Positions 13,201 to 28,200 of a DNA stretch of 64,000 bases are shown here, piece by piece (position 1 is the first letter of the stretch; the number at the start of each line of letters is the position of its first letter). The notes beneath the pieces were generated by a model. That model did no database searches, was not told the origin of the DNA, and saw nothing but the letters and a program-made list of their open reading frames with translations. The stretch lies in NCBI GenBank assembly GCA_036583965.1, contig JAZBQD010000030.1, positions 55,367,551-55,431,550 on the forward strand, given 5' to 3'. A program made the position numbers and the translations under genes. This DNA is from Prunella strophiata. Taxonomy: Eukaryota > Chordata > Aves > Passeriformes > Prunellidae.

Positions 13201-16200
13201 GATGAAGGGTCACAGTCCTTGTCACAGATTTTATTCTGACTGGCACTGCTCATCAAGTTGATCTGTGGCATGGAAAGCCTTTCTCCAAGGAAACCAGCAT
13301 TGGACCTTTGAGGAGACATTGTCCCCTTGTCCTACCAAATGTGTTGCAGTTCTGATTATGACTAAGCTGTCTTCATATGAAACTTGGTTATCAATGCTAA
13401 GAATGCCAATATTTATTTCAGAAAAATCAGTCTAGTTTTCAGTAAGTTTGCTTGTAAAAGAAGGTTAAAAAAAAAATTATAACTAAGCCTTCTTCTACAG
13501 TTTCTGCAGAAAAATACACAATTTACTGCCCAGCCATTCATCAAGCAAAAGAAAATCATATGAGTGTAAATTTCTAACGTCCCCCTAAATGAAATCAGGC
13601 GAAGAGGCTGAAGCAAGATCATTACTGAAAGGACTGGGTGGAAAGAGGTATTCTGGGTACTTCATTTGCCAGTTGCCACACAGAGCTCCCTGGGAATGGG
13701 ATCCACAAGCTATGCAGAAGTACAATTAGAGGTGCCCAATTCTTCTGACAGCATATCAATCTGTTCCAGCAATGTGTACAAAGGAAGAGTGTTTCATCAA
13801 ATCCTTCTCCATACTGCTTTTTATCCCTACTTTTGACCACAAAAAGAAAGGTGGGCTCAGAGGATTCAATTAAAACAGGCAGCATTTTTTCCTGCTGCAG
13901 ACATGAAAGGTAATAGAGGTAAATGTATTGCACATGAGTTAGGAACTCATGAATCAGTGGTGATCTCATTTACCTTGTCAGGAAGCACAGGCCTTGCAGT
14001 GGAGGAGAGGCTGCAGACAGATTATAGCTTGCAAGAGCACTGAAGGCTCATCTGCACACCTTGATAGCCAAAGGGAGGAAAGATTCACAAGGCAGCTTGT
14101 GATGTGTTCCTCATTTCCCAAGTACCACATTACACATCTTGACACCAATTGAGGTCACTGGAGAAAACTGCAGGCTGCCTGAGCCATCCTTAATTGGCTC
14201 CCTGCAGAGACCCTGCTCTGTAATCAGCAGGATGAGCACTAAACTCTGCTATTCAAGTTCAGTGCTGTTACACAGAATGCAAGCCATGCCTGGCCAAAAA
14301 CCTAGCCTAGCTTATGAACTGACTTGGAAGCTCTCAGCATCTGCTAACGAGCACATGGGGTGATTCTGGAGCGAGATTTTGGTCAGCTCAGGGCATGCCC
14401 TTGGCAACTTGTGTAGAGCAGCTCCTCATGCTCTGTGTCTCCAGGCAGCACTGCATAGAGGAGACAGCAGGCTCTCTGCATGCCCTCTAAGACAAGCCTT
14501 TAGATACTTCACGGAACAGACCTTTGTGATGGGATTTTATATACACCAAACCAACATGAGCCTTAGCAACAGGGATAATTACCCTGCTGCAGATATTTAT
14601 TTGGTGTAAGTGCCAGTCCACTGGGCATGCAGTCAAATTAGTACTCATGAGAAATAAGGCATGGCCAGAAGCCATGTTCAGTTTAACACTGATCTTACCC
14701 ACCAAATTTATTCCAACAAGTTGGACTTTTTAAATTTTCTTAACATTTTAGCAAACCTATGCATTGCATGATGCTGAGTTTCCCAGTTGGATTTTAAGTT
14801 TGTTCAGCAGCCATTCAAAACAGGGACTTGCAACACCCATCACTGGAACGCTGTTGTGGATTGCTTGGACACTCTTCTATCTCTAAAGTTTTGCAGGGAG
14901 GGACTGTCCTGAAACTGTCCCTCCCTGTCAGAAACTATCCTGAAAAAAGGAATTTAACTTCCAGGGAAAGAAGCTTAGGCAATCTAATACCAAAGAGTAA
15001 AATAATACAAAACAGCCAAACAGATTATCTCAAACAGCTATTTTCAGCAGCTGCTTGCTATTGCAACAGTCGCACAATGCAAGCACTACCTTATAACACC
15101 AGGATTTCACACTATATAAAAAAACTTTACATAAAATAACACATTTGTATGAAAATATTGTCTCTACCTGGAGACTACTGCACTGTGGCTAGAACAATAA
15201 CTTGCACTCTAAATGTAAATGTTTGCAATTTATACAATATCCTATTTCCTCTCTTACATGCTAAAAGCAGTTGCAAAACCCATTACCAAGAACTCATTAC
15301 TACTGAGTTCCTGGAAAAAGTCATTTAATGAATCCCCAAAGATATAGCCACTATTACATATAATGGATGCACTTAAGTCATTCCTGAAAAGGACCAGCAA
15401 GCTCAAATAACAGCCTCAAACTGCTAGATAACGTTTCTCCCTGCAAAATTTATCTATCTGACCTCAGAGGAAAAAGGTTTTACAATTTTGGAGTTGAAAT
15501 AAAATACTCTTTTTTAAAAATCGATACAGCCAAAATCAGAGGTGGGTCACTGATGAGAAAACCTATTTTGACACACAAACACCAACACCATGTAAGCCAA
15601 ATACTGCAATTTATTAAGCTGCTTATCTCTCTCACACCCACTATATCCAATATATACACAATAAATCATGTGGAGCAGATCAGCCCCTGCAGGAGATAGA
15701 TTCAAAATAATTATAACCACCATCAACTGATCCATACTGATCATGTTTAATGGAAACAGTGAACTCTTGAAGAAAACATTATATTACACAGATGCCAGTA
15801 AGATACCAAATGTGCTTCTCCTATGCCTTCTGACATAAACTGCATCTACTGCATCATATCATTCTGCATAAAGTGGAAAAAAAAAAAAAAAGAAAGAATT
15901 TTTGGATAACAGATATTCTTGGTTGTGAGTTCAAGTCAGCACTTCAGAAAGTCAGGCCCAAGGACAGCGCATATTAGTTTATTGCATATTTGCACAGTGT
16001 AAGCCAAGCTACAAGCAATGACAAGTGCAGGGAAAGAAGAAAAGTTGGTTGTTGTTTTGTCAAAGAAAATGGTCAATAGCAGAAAAGTAGCACAAAGGAA
16101 ATACCTTAAGATCTCGCCTTTCCAGATGTAAAAGCTCAGAGCCTCGGATGTCATGGCTGATGAAGATTTCTTTGTACTCTCCCAAACTGAGCAGATCCAG

Positions 16201-19200
16201 CCAAGCAGCAACTTCATCTGTGCCCCATTTTTGAACTACCAAAGTTAAGAGCAAAACCCCCTTAATTTCTACATGCTCAAATGCATCACAAGCAAAGGTT
16301 AGGCCAAAGAGTGGAAAACAGAGTAGAATTGCCGTGCTAGCAAAGGGAAAGGTTAGAGGTGTCTTTTCCACAGAAACTGACAATTTCCTTCTTACATGCA
16401 GGTTACAGGTTAGCAGTTAACACAAGAAAGTATCTAAACAAAGTTGGGGTTGTTTGCTTTGCAGCCATGCTTTCAGCTTTACTCCAGTTTCTTCAGTAAA
16501 GCCTTTAAAACCTCATGTCCCAACAAATTCACATTAAACCAGCTGAGGATCAGTGATGCAAAGTCTAATGTTGTTCTGCTTTATGCCATTAATTTATTAG
16601 TAGTCATCCAGGGAGAGGAGAAGCCTTCAAAAACTAATTAACATGTAAAATTAAAATAGCAACCATACCTCAAATATAGCAATGGCAGCAAGCAAGTCCA
16701 GTTTTAATTAACAGATTCTAGTATTCTTAATTAAGATAAAAAGTACTCTTTAAGCTACTGTGTTACACAGGCCATTAAGAAGCTCTCTGTAAAACATTGT
16801 TCTCTAAGGTTAGTTGCCCACATTAGTCCCATTAAGACCACATATATTAAAAAAATAGTTATGCTACTTATTGCTATAATTTTGCAACTTCATTCAATGC
16901 TGATCACTTCACTTTATAATGAAGAGAAATCTGATGTCTAATCTGAAACTTAAATCTGATCAACAACTGCAAGATTTTGTAGATTGTGATCAACTGTTCA
17001 TTTAAAGAATAAAGACATAGAAACAGTTTTAGGATCATCTAATCACTCATTATGTCCTGGACATAATCTTAAGGAAGCAAGCTCATAAATAAAAATGGGA
17101 AGAGAGGAGGGTGGAGTTTGTTCAACTTCTAATTAAAAAATCAGTATTGACTATCATGATTTTTTGTTTGATCTGTCTCACTTACTGAACCTATAACCCA
17201 CCCAAAATTTAAGAATAACTGGTTAATTAAACCAGTGTGATAAAAGTTATTTCACACCTAAAACTAACCTGAAAACCTGAATTGGAGCATCACAGGGAAA
17301 CAATGTGTTTACCCATAGCTTGTATGGCTATGAGTAAATCAAATGTAACCACCAGCGAAGACACAGATCCCTGTTGCATGATAAAACTTTTAAGGTACTT
17401 TCACAGTAGTTCTTTGGTTCACTTGGGAGTACTGGGGTCCTATTGAATGCTTTCTAAATGCACTGAAAGAAATATTTATCCTAATGAAGATGCCAGTTAG
17501 CTCAGGTGCTTTCCACTTTGACTTTAGTCTTAGGTAAGTCATGTCACCTCTTACCAAAAAAATCCCATAAAATCACATTTACTGCAAATGCTACTACTTT
17601 TTTTGCAATTTCAAAACACATACCAGGCTGAGGGCTGGTCTTATGCTTCTGAATTTTTTCTTTTTTAAACTTTGGCACTATACGAAACACTGTACTTCTA
17701 TTGTTTCTTTTAGCATAATCCAGAGGGGGATCCTGCATGAGAAAAGAGGCATGGTTACCTTTAATTAAGAGAAAGCAACAGTTAAACTATATGCTTGTGA
17801 TGGTAATTTGTAGCTAATCTCAAAAAGTAAGACCCAAATTTACTTCTGTAAAGAATAATGTTAGGATTAAATTCTATACATGTTGTACTAATAAATATAT
17901 ATTAAAAATATATGTTTAATATATATTTTTATTGTATTTATTGTATTTATTTATTAATCAAAACCTTTACATTCACAAAAGGGAATAAAACACCAAAAAA
18001 AAGCACTAAGCTTAGAAGGCTGTTCACAGCAGACAGACATGATCCAGCAACACTACTGAAAGTAGTGATGAACACTACTGAAAGTACTGAAAGGGATCAT
18101 GAAAAATTGTAATTTACTTTTCCCTATCAAAAGAAAACTAAGTTCAGTTAAAATCAGAATGTGTTACTCAAACTTACCTCATCATCATTTGGTTGAAAAA
18201 CATAATAAAGCCAAGGAATCTCAGCAAGTTTTCTCAACTCTGTTTCCACACTGTGCAAAGCATCAGACAACAGTTCTTCGTGGGGAGCTTCTAATTGCTG
18301 TTTATAAACAGGCCAGAAAAACTAGGATTTTAGTTGCATGATGATTTAACACTTAAGTCTAGCTATCTCGTTACCACACACAAACAGATGAATACTTCAT
18401 AGTGAGTGTCAACAAATGGTGAAGACAAATAATCTTCCAGAGTTAGACTTTCCTTGAGAGATGTGTGAGACCACCCTCATACTACATTTAGTATGGTCCC
18501 AATCACAAAGGGGTGACTGACACAGCTGAGACTTTTGGTGCAGACCAGTTGGGCATATTTGTCAATCCCTGTTATCCTTCACTGCACTCCTGAGTCTTTA
18601 CAGAACAAGAGTTATCTGATAACACCACTACAAGGACACACTAGAAATGAACATTACCAACAGAAGGAAGAGAAAACCTGATGAGAAGAGTAAGCAGCTG
18701 AAAAATCTTTGTATGAAAAGTGGTGTACAAAAATTGAGGATGCTAACAAGCCTCAGTTATTTTTTGCAAATGTGTTCAGATGGTGGATCACTCTCTCATG
18801 TTCAAGTGTGAAGAAATGGATCTTGCTGAATATTTCCATTCCCAAAGGTCTCCCAGTGGTGATATGATACCTGTACTAGCCATTCTAAATAGGTGAGACA
18901 GGGAGCAATAGGCACTGCTGCTGGCTGAGGGTGGAAAGAACTCCAGGGCAGGAGAAAAACAGACAAGGATATAAGTAAAGGCCAAAGGAAAAAAGAAATT
19001 GATGACTGTAAAAACATTGGAGACTTGACAACACATGTGATTTGGCTCTATTAAGACTTTAAGAACCCCACAGAGATGCCTGTTTCCTTTAAAACTCCAG
19101 TCTGAAAACTGTTCTGCAGCTGTTGTGTGAGTGAACCCATGTGGAAGAGGTAAGGAAGGCAGCTGATCCCTTGAAAAGCTGTTTTGAGCTCATCTGGGAT

Positions 19201-22200
19201 TGCTGAAACACCATTTTGAGGTAAAGAGTTGAATCCTAGACCAAGTTGCTTGGAATCATTAATAAAGCAATCTGAACATCTATTTCTCTCTTTAAAGTAA
19301 AAGTAGTCCTAAAGCAGTCCAGAATATCTTTCTGAAAAGATCTAATTCTGTTACATCCTAGTGAATACATTTTTTAAATGGAGTTATAAGAAAATCTTGG
19401 ATCTCTAGTGCTGGAAAAATATTTTGACATTGTTGGAGTTTAGTGATAAATTACAAACCCCATTAACTTATCCTAACTAACAAAAATGTCTTTCCTTTGC
19501 TTCAGTAGTCTGCATATGTTCCCATCTTTCAAAGGAGAGACCATCTTTGGTAAGATCTTACTGTCTAATATAGTGATACTGGAAATGTAGCTCCCTTTGC
19601 TATCATGTTAATTTCTCTGCTAAAGCTCAGAGAATCCAGTGTCCATAAGCAGATTTTGATCTTTCTTTTGACTTATCTTTTTTTTTTTTTTTTTTTTTTT
19701 TTTTGGATAGTTCAGTTAATTTGGAGCACAGGGAAAAAGCCACTTTTCTTTGAAGAAGTTACAAATTTTCTTGTGTTTTCATTTCTGAGAAATTACTCAA
19801 GTCATCTATTTTCTATAAAAGAATAAAGCAAACAATTGTCATTCTCAACAAGTACTTATCTAATTGCTTGAGTCTCAGAGGAAAACATTTTGCCTGGGGA
19901 CAAAAAAATGCTCATCTGATGGTGCTTCTGAAATAAATCCAAAATAATAATTCGGGATATAGAAAGAATCAGCAATTCAGAGCAAATTCTCCTCCTACAA
20001 CATCTTGGAAAATCTTATTTCCAAGATAAAAGTTCACACTATGAATGAAGAAATAAAAAGAAAGGATTTTTCAATTCCTTCTCTATTTAAATTTTTATAT
20101 GAAAATATTCCAGTGAGTTTAGATAATTTTATTCTGTTGAAATGAAAGAGTCTGTCATACATTTTCCTTAATGCATTTGAAAACTGTGCTTGGTTCCAGA
20201 CTGGAAATGCTTCTTAAAATTAAAAAAAACCAGGACACAATGCCATTGGAAAGTATCTAGACAAAATATTGTATTTTTAATTTTTGCCAAACAGTATTCC
20301 AGCCATAAGCATCTGAGTGATTCCACAAATCAGCTTCATTGTCCCTTCTTGAGCAACCTGTTCTCATAGAAGATGTCCCTGCTCATGGCACGGGAGTTGG
20401 AACTGGACATCTTTAAGGTCACATCCACCTCAAATCATTCTGTGATCCTATGTTATTATCATTTCACTAAAAATTGTATTTTACCATTTGTTGTGATTTA
20501 ATGCTCCTACTGTTGTATGAATTTGTTAATCATAGTTCTTGCAGGAGGTGGAAGGAACCACAGACTTGTTTTATGTTTATAAAATAGCCAGTAAATGACA
20601 GCCAAAGCAGCAGCTTACTAAGTGCCCTAGTTTAGTTGCTGGCTGGGGTTAAATCAAATAGTATAAGCACCAAAGACATGAGTTTACTGCTCTCAAGAGC
20701 TTTGATCACAGGAAAGAGGGAAGTGGGAGAAGTAAAGACACCAAAAAATTAGAGGAAGATATGAAAGAAAGGATGTCTGTCATTGTCAGAGGAGAAAGAT
20801 CCTCAGAAGAACAGTTTATGATGGGAGTGCTGAGGCATCAAGCAACATCTTTCACTTCATCTCTCTCTGTTTTAATAGAATGAGGGACCAACATACAGGC
20901 AACATCAGCATTGTAAAATACATGGCAATAAGGGTAACCAGGGTGCCTTGTTACCATGTGACTGTGAAATACTGGTCTAAGTGAGCACGATGTCAAATGA
21001 GCACAATGGACACCTCTGGAATATTGTCTTGGTACTTTCCAAACAGCCTTCTTACTAAAAAAAGGGGCCTGATGTGGCCTCATGAACACATTTGCACAAC
21101 CATAATGAGAAGCAGAAGAACAACATGTAAAAATTCAGAAATAGAAAAATTAATCAAATTAAGCTTTGGAGGGCTGAACAAGGGCCTAGTTCAATAACAC
21201 GATGAGATCACAACCTGCTGCAGAAAAGGTAATGTTTCAATGGGAAGGTTTCCATAATAACATTATTCTAAACTATCTCAATAAATTTCAGCAGTTCTAG
21301 TATGGCATCACTAACTTAAATGTTTTCTTCTAATTACTTTTCTAAAACAATTTAATTTTTTTTAAAATCTCCATTTTAATTCCCCACTAATCTGAAATAT
21401 ATAGGATTAGCAAGTACACTTTGAAAAAAAAACAGCAGGTGTTTTTTCCTTTTTCTTGGACAAAAACATCTAATGAAATAACTTTCCCTTTGAAAATACT
21501 GTAAAATAAAACATGTGAACCTAATCTTTGACTATTTCTATAACTTAAACAATTATTAGCCTTCAGACTACATTCACTTTTGGTTACTCTAAAACAGATT
21601 TATCACTTGTTTGTATGGTATGTGAACCTGCAGTAAGTATTATGTCATAACTCAGCTAAATGAAAATATTCCTATTAATATCCATTTTTAATTACAACAC
21701 TTAGATAAAAAAGTTAGTAGTGAATCTGCTTTTGAATCTAAAGAAAATGTAACTGTTCCTACTATCTTCTTAATTTAAAACTGAACCAGCATAGAAAACC
21801 TGACATCTTTCTTCTCTTCACAATGTCAACAGAGAATTTTTTTTAATTATACATCCAGATACAATTGTTGAGAAATCTTTATCATTTTAGGCACATACAC
21901 TTGCCAAAGAAGATGCAAAGTCTTCAAGTACCATTAGGGGTTTACTGAAAACTTACCAGTTAAAGATTATAAAATAACTCCTGACAGGTATTAGAACAAG
22001 AGTGATAATTACTTGCCCAGATTAGATCTGTAGATGTTCATTGTATGAGCCTAAACAGCTCTCACCCCAGGCTCCCCTTATACTCTGATGATCACATAAT
22101 AGTTCTCCAGAAGTTCTCTTAAATGCTATATCTCCAGAATATAAATCATCTTTTTTTAACAGAGGCCTCCAAAACAGCTGAGTGTCAGTCTCCCAAGGAT

Positions 22201-25200
22201 ACCTATTTCTCTCCACTGACTTTTAACAGGAAGAGTCCAAGCAATGACTTAGCTATCTGAGGTGAGGCAAGATGGATGCCAGCCTAAGAGAAGATTTCAA
22301 AACTCATTCTGATCCAACCACAAATGCAGTGTAATCTTCTCCTATCAACCTTGCAGAGCTTCTTGCATTGTGTCCTTCGCTTTGGCAGCAATTTACAAAA
22401 ATCAGCAAAGAACGAATCACGGAATGAAGGAATAAAACCATGTGCTTTGTGACCTTACCAAAGGAACTCTTCCTACTAGCAGAGATTCTGTTTCATTGTG
22501 TAAGGCCTTCACATTGACAGCTATCTCCATGGCAGTGTTTCTGGTAAGGCTCTAAGGAATAAGAAGCATAAACATTCTTTGAAGTGATGCAAGTCAGACA
22601 GAGAATAAGTACAGAGAATATACCTTGCAGCACAGATATTAAGTGCCTTCTCCTAGGAGAAATACATCACTTTAGCTCTAAACTGACAACCTGTTCAGCA
22701 CTGAGAATAGAAACCAAAAATGTAGTATCTTTTTGCTGTCTTTTCCTCAACTTCATTTAGTATGACATTAAGACAATCCTGAAGATCATCAGGTGATCAG
22801 CCACCATATCAATCTACATATGACAAAGGCCAGGAGAAAAGTTGTGAATTTCATTTAACAATGACTATTGACTTCAATTTGTCACTTTATCCTCAGTAGA
22901 AGCAAGCTACTAACCATACTTCAAGAAGCAAAGGTCAACTAACATATTTCCCTGTGTCAATTTAGCTTAGATATGGACAGCCTCTACCTAATTAATCAGT
23001 TCTGGATCCAATCCCAGAAAACACCCAGATTATCTAGTGTGAAGAGAGAAACCAGGAAACTCATTTCCCCTCAGCCCCTTTGCCTTCTCTGTATAGCAGC
23101 TGGATAGCAATTAAGCATGAAAATTTCTGTGAAAGCATCCACAGAAAATGACCTTTATGTAGTAACAGATCTGGTTCAGCCTCTGTCATGCCTCCACCCT
23201 CTCTGAGGATATGCCTGCACAGTACCAGGTGGGGAGGACAGTGGGAAATGCAGAAATGACATGTTCTGCCTTTTCATCCAACTTGGATTCAAATGGGGAT
23301 AGGGGACAATACAGTCCCCATGCCATGAGCTTGTGCACCCAGATGTTGTAACTTATTTATATAAACCTCTGTTCTTCTTTACCTCAGGAAACCTTGGGTT
23401 GGCTTTATTTAATGCATGTGAACATGCATTAACAGCATGAGCAAGCTCCTGCTCCAAGAGGCCATGTATTTTTGCTGCTTCACAGATCCTACAAAAACAT
23501 TTAAAAAGGAGAATAATGCTTCTTAATTTCCTTAAATAATAATTCTTGAGTACACAACTTCATCAGATGAGAAAATGCACAAGAACATGTTTCACAAAAC
23601 ACTTGGAAAATTGTAGTCTTTATAACAAAAAATTGAAAGGCAAATATTTCTTCAAGCAATATAGCACCTAGTAGAAATTATATCCATCACACAGATTATG
23701 ATGCTACAAAATACTGAGATACATTTATTTGTCTTAGAACACTAATGCTATATAAAAAAATGGACAAAAAAATGTTGGTCCTATTAATTCACGTAAACTA
23801 CAGAGGAAAACTCTAGCATATTGCAATAACTTACTTGAAATTATCTTAAAAACCTTACACCTATTTCACAAGGCATATCCCTTCAGATGTGACATGAAAA
23901 TTGGCTGCAGTCATTTAAGATTATGGGAGGTCCAACTGTAACTACAACCTCCAGACCATCTCTAGACTGGTGAAGTTTTTAAGATGCCTTGGCTAAACTT
24001 CACCTTGGGTAATTGATAAACTAAATTATTTGTCTATGACTGCAGTATAAAGAGAGTATGTAGCCCTTCCTTTCTTATATTACTGGCAATTTTGATGCTA
24101 AAAATAATTAGTTGTTATGATAAAATGAATAGCAGCTTTATAAAATATTCTCATTTTTAAAAAAAGTTTTTATTTTTCTCAGCCTATATGAATGACTGAA
24201 GTTTCCCTCCTGCTGACTTCTAGAGTTGACTTCTAAAGGGTTTTTTTTCCAATAATTCCCAATTATATTTTTGCTTTATCATAAAAAGAGAAGCTTCAGT
24301 TTTTGCAAAGAAGCTTTCCAGTTTTTCATTTCATTTGCTCCTTCAGAAAGATGGTTTTTACAAGAAAAAAAACCAACACAAAAAGACGTTCAGCCTTAAA
24401 AACAAAATAAAATGTTTAAATTAGAAAAAACCCACTGTTATAGTGACAACAAGTCTTTAATCAAAAACCAGAGAAGATGAGAAAATGTACACTTCTAAGT
24501 CTCTGTATGAATTTGAATTAATAATTCAGTCTTGGTGTCTAGGTTGCCAATCCAACTAATTAATTTTACTGTACCTGGTAATAAGTTCTTCTGCAGCTTG
24601 TGAGCACAACTGGATCTGTGCAACTTCTTCTTCTGTAGCCAGCTCAACAGCTTGCTGAGGGTACAAGGGAGATCGAATGACAGGTTTGCAGGAATCATAC
24701 TTCTGTTTGTCCTCCCAAGACTTCAGGGTGTTTTCAAAGGCCTAATCAAAATGAATTATATGTTCAATTGACAGCACTTGGGAGTATTCTTACTCATTGA
24801 AAACTTTAATTTTACATAAATTTAAATTATATATTATTTTAGTTAAAATTAGCTTAACAAATAAACAGTTGCTTGCTTTAATTTTATATAAATAATACTA
24901 CTACCTGATTAAATAAAAAATTCTACACCTAGAGTTTTTAAAACTTAGTAGAGAGTAAGTCACTTCTGAAAGCTTGTTCTCTGTCTTCTCCTCATAATCT
25001 TCAAAATGTGTCTTCCAAACCAATAAGAACACCAAGACAGTGATAATTGTTGGACTCAATGATCTTAGAGGTATTTTCCAACCTAAATAATTCTAGAATT
25101 TTGTAATTCTCTAACACAAGCACATTTTGTGTGGATAGCAAGATTTAAATTCAAAACATATACAGAATTCAAACATTAAAAATGGTGGAGAAAAAACCAA

Positions 25201-28200
25201 ATTTACTAAAATAGAGCTTAAATTCTACCTGAACTCCACCCTAAATTCAGGATCCAGCTAGTGGATGGAGAACTGAGGGGCAGTTGCACCTTTCACACAA
25301 CAGTCCTAGACAAGTATGAACTCTCCAGTGGCTTTGTGACTAGGTTTTACTTCTGGCTCTTCAGTCTGAGACTCTCATGGGGGAGAGGGAGCATTGGTAG
25401 GAAAGAGAGAGAAATCTGCAAAAAGCTATTCTGGAAAATGGACAGTATAGAACTTTGCTATTTATGCAACTGTGCTAAAATTTCCAGTATGTGACTGGTA
25501 TAACACACCTAGAGAAAAAGAAAGAAGCAGTAAAAGGGGAGGGAGGGAAGAATAGATAAAATGTTGACCACTCTTATTATATATTAATAAGAATATAGGA
25601 ATAGCACTAATAAAACAAATAAAAGTTAGCAAAACTTTGTTACTTATTCAAAGTAATAATTCTCTATCTGGCTCATTATAGAAATTATATCACTGTAAGT
25701 AACTGTATGAGTTATATAAATAGTTATAAAACATTTTTATAAGTACTGTTTTGTTCACTTTATAACTGAAACGAATTATTACAGAAACCAATGTTAGCAA
25801 TGGTAGCTCTTTCTGCAACATACTCTGTCTCGTGTTAGCATCTGAGCTCTGTTTTTGTGTATGATCTTAATAACTCCTGGGGGCTGGATCCATGCCTCTC
25901 CATCGACTTGCACTGGAACCCCTTCATCACCAAGTATGGTGATCTTTACTGACCGACACTGAAAAGAACAAACACGTCATTTTACAGGGCAATAAATACT
26001 GGTGAGACTGACAGGCCACCTGTAATCTGTTGATTACGGGGAGCTGTGGCTTCTCTCCAGAACTGTCTCAGGAATTAAGCTCTCCTATACTTCATTCATC
26101 ATTGAAGACAATTTGTTACTCACTAAAAGCAAAACAATGTCAGTGCTTTATTAATCTATAGGGTGGTGGTGAACTAGAGTCCCGCTACTTGCCAGAATCC
26201 CCAGCTGCTGCCAACCATCCTGCATGCTTGCAAGTAAGCAACAAACCTGAGCTATCCTGTGGTGCTGCAGTTTGATGACTCTGGACACTGCCATCTGCAT
26301 GCTGCCAAATACAGCAACAACTTCTAAGATTTTATCATCAAATGATGGAGCTCCAAATATCTGTGAGGAAAAGAAAGTATTCAATTTTGATTGCAAATCC
26401 AGTGCTTAGATTGCAATGAAACACAGATTCATTTACAGATTTGTTTTCAACATTTAAATGCTCTAAATTCTTTATTGTAGAGCAACTATACTGTTTTTAC
26501 AAAGTCATAGGAGTAAGATATCACAGACAACAGGCAAATATTGTTTAAAACAGCAATGCTGATACCATTTGAAATATCTGGATGACAAGGCATATCCTTA
26601 TATATGAAGGATGGCGTATTTCAGAATGCAGATTAAAAATATTTTTCAAGACAAGATGAAAGGCCAGTTGAAACAGTTGAAACCTCTGCTTGGGTAATGT
26701 ACTTAATATCTAAGAGGTTCTTGAAGGTAAGAGAAATAAATGCTTTCCTTTTCTTCTCAGAAGTGCTTATCTCTTTATATTCTGAATTGTCTGGAAACCA
26801 ACATCCAAGTCCATGCTCTGCTTCGTTTAACAGAGCTTTGATACTGAAGACAATCTTGTTTGTGCTGTGTATAATTATCCACTGTAAACAAGAAAACCAC
26901 TTCTGTATGGAACAGATGTCCTTCTGTGCAGCTGAGGTGCTGAATTTCCACACGCTCACAACAAAGCGCAGGAAGTCTTGCCACCTGGTGTGCTGCTGGG
27001 AATTCAGCCTCAGGGCAGATCTCAGGCTGGACTTCAGCTGGGTCTGGCAGGTGATACCATGCTTGAAGCTTGGTCACTTGAAGCTTGGTCATTTCATCTT
27101 GATATGCAATAGGGAGCAATGAGGGGGAAAAATCAGCAGGAGAAATCACTCCAGTAAGAGTTTATTTTTTAGAGCGATCACCTTTCTGAGCAGTACTTGG
27201 ACTCCCTCAGTTGGCACCTTAGGCAGAGGAAACTGCATCAGTAACACCTGAGACCAGACTGAAGAAAATCCCAGTTTCTTTCTTCTGATTTTTTTCCCCA
27301 GTTTCCATGGAATTTTTTCCATTTTTCACAGAAATACATGAACATCTTGAAAAGAACCAAGACCATAATTCTGCTGTTCCATGAGAAAAATTGTGGAGAG
27401 TTCTTGATCCAGTAACTGACATTTACAGGGCAAGCTCTGGCATGTGTTAAGAAAAAACAGTTGTAAAATTTTATTTATTTTGTGTTAGCCATTTCAGCAA
27501 AAGAACGGGAAACACTCAACCAGGTCTTCCGCTGTGTCTCTCCACCAGTAACATCTGTACTGAAAACCAATCTCTTTTTTCTCCTTTCTTTTTTCTTTTA
27601 AAGGCAAACCAATCTCTATGGATCAACATTCAAACTGACTCCTTTCCTGTTGCAGATCATGTTTCCAGCCTGTCTTCTGGACACCAAAATTACAAGCCAT
27701 GCTCAAGCCAGTCAGGGTGCAGATGCCCTGCTTGGCTCGCTGCTAATGTTTCAGACATAGTCAGAGCTGTCATCTTTCATTTGTCCAGACAAGCAGAACC
27801 AGCAGCACTTCAGACCACCACCACTTGATGGAGAGTCATTCAAGACTGCACTAAAGCAGTGAATTATGCTCCTGACTTTGCCCAGAACAAACATGTCACT
27901 CTGCTGGCACATCTGCTCACTAGAAGGCTAATAGTACCAGTAAAACTGGTCCAGGACACACACATTTGCTGTATACCAGTATGAAAGCTGGGACAGATCT
28001 TCTCTCTCACTGAAGCAGACCAGGGAGAAAAAAAACCTTCTGAACAGGGGCTGAGGAGATGTTAGAGCAGCTTTCAAGTTCTGACTATGAACATGGACTA
28101 TATATAAAAGCTTTAGATATCCATTGCCAAATATAAACAGAATTTCCATCCTCTGACATATACCAAAAATAAGAAAAGGACACTAAAACATGTCTAAATT

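Larger units (their letters stand above)
10292..16104 (-). other. Intron 26-27 (5.8 kb)
   Basis: Last intron between coding exons. It contains a perfect 11-bp inverted repeat at 14894-14927, A-rich tracts at 11352-11397 and 15877-15891, and a small direct repeat at 12784-12820. It ends in a purine-rich stretch (10306-10345) that forms the pyrimidine tract of the exon 27 acceptor. No extra exon recognised. Confidence 0.78.
18298..22458 (-). other. Intron 23-24 (4.2 kb)
   Basis: Contains a 27-base poly-T (19678-19704) and a CR1 3' fragment (20340-20452). Otherwise AT-rich sequence without recognisable content. Confidence 0.78.

Noticed and set aside
13622..13969. 115-codon minus-strand open frame in the last intron
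   Set aside because: No recognisable domain, and DGKH phases join across this intron without it.
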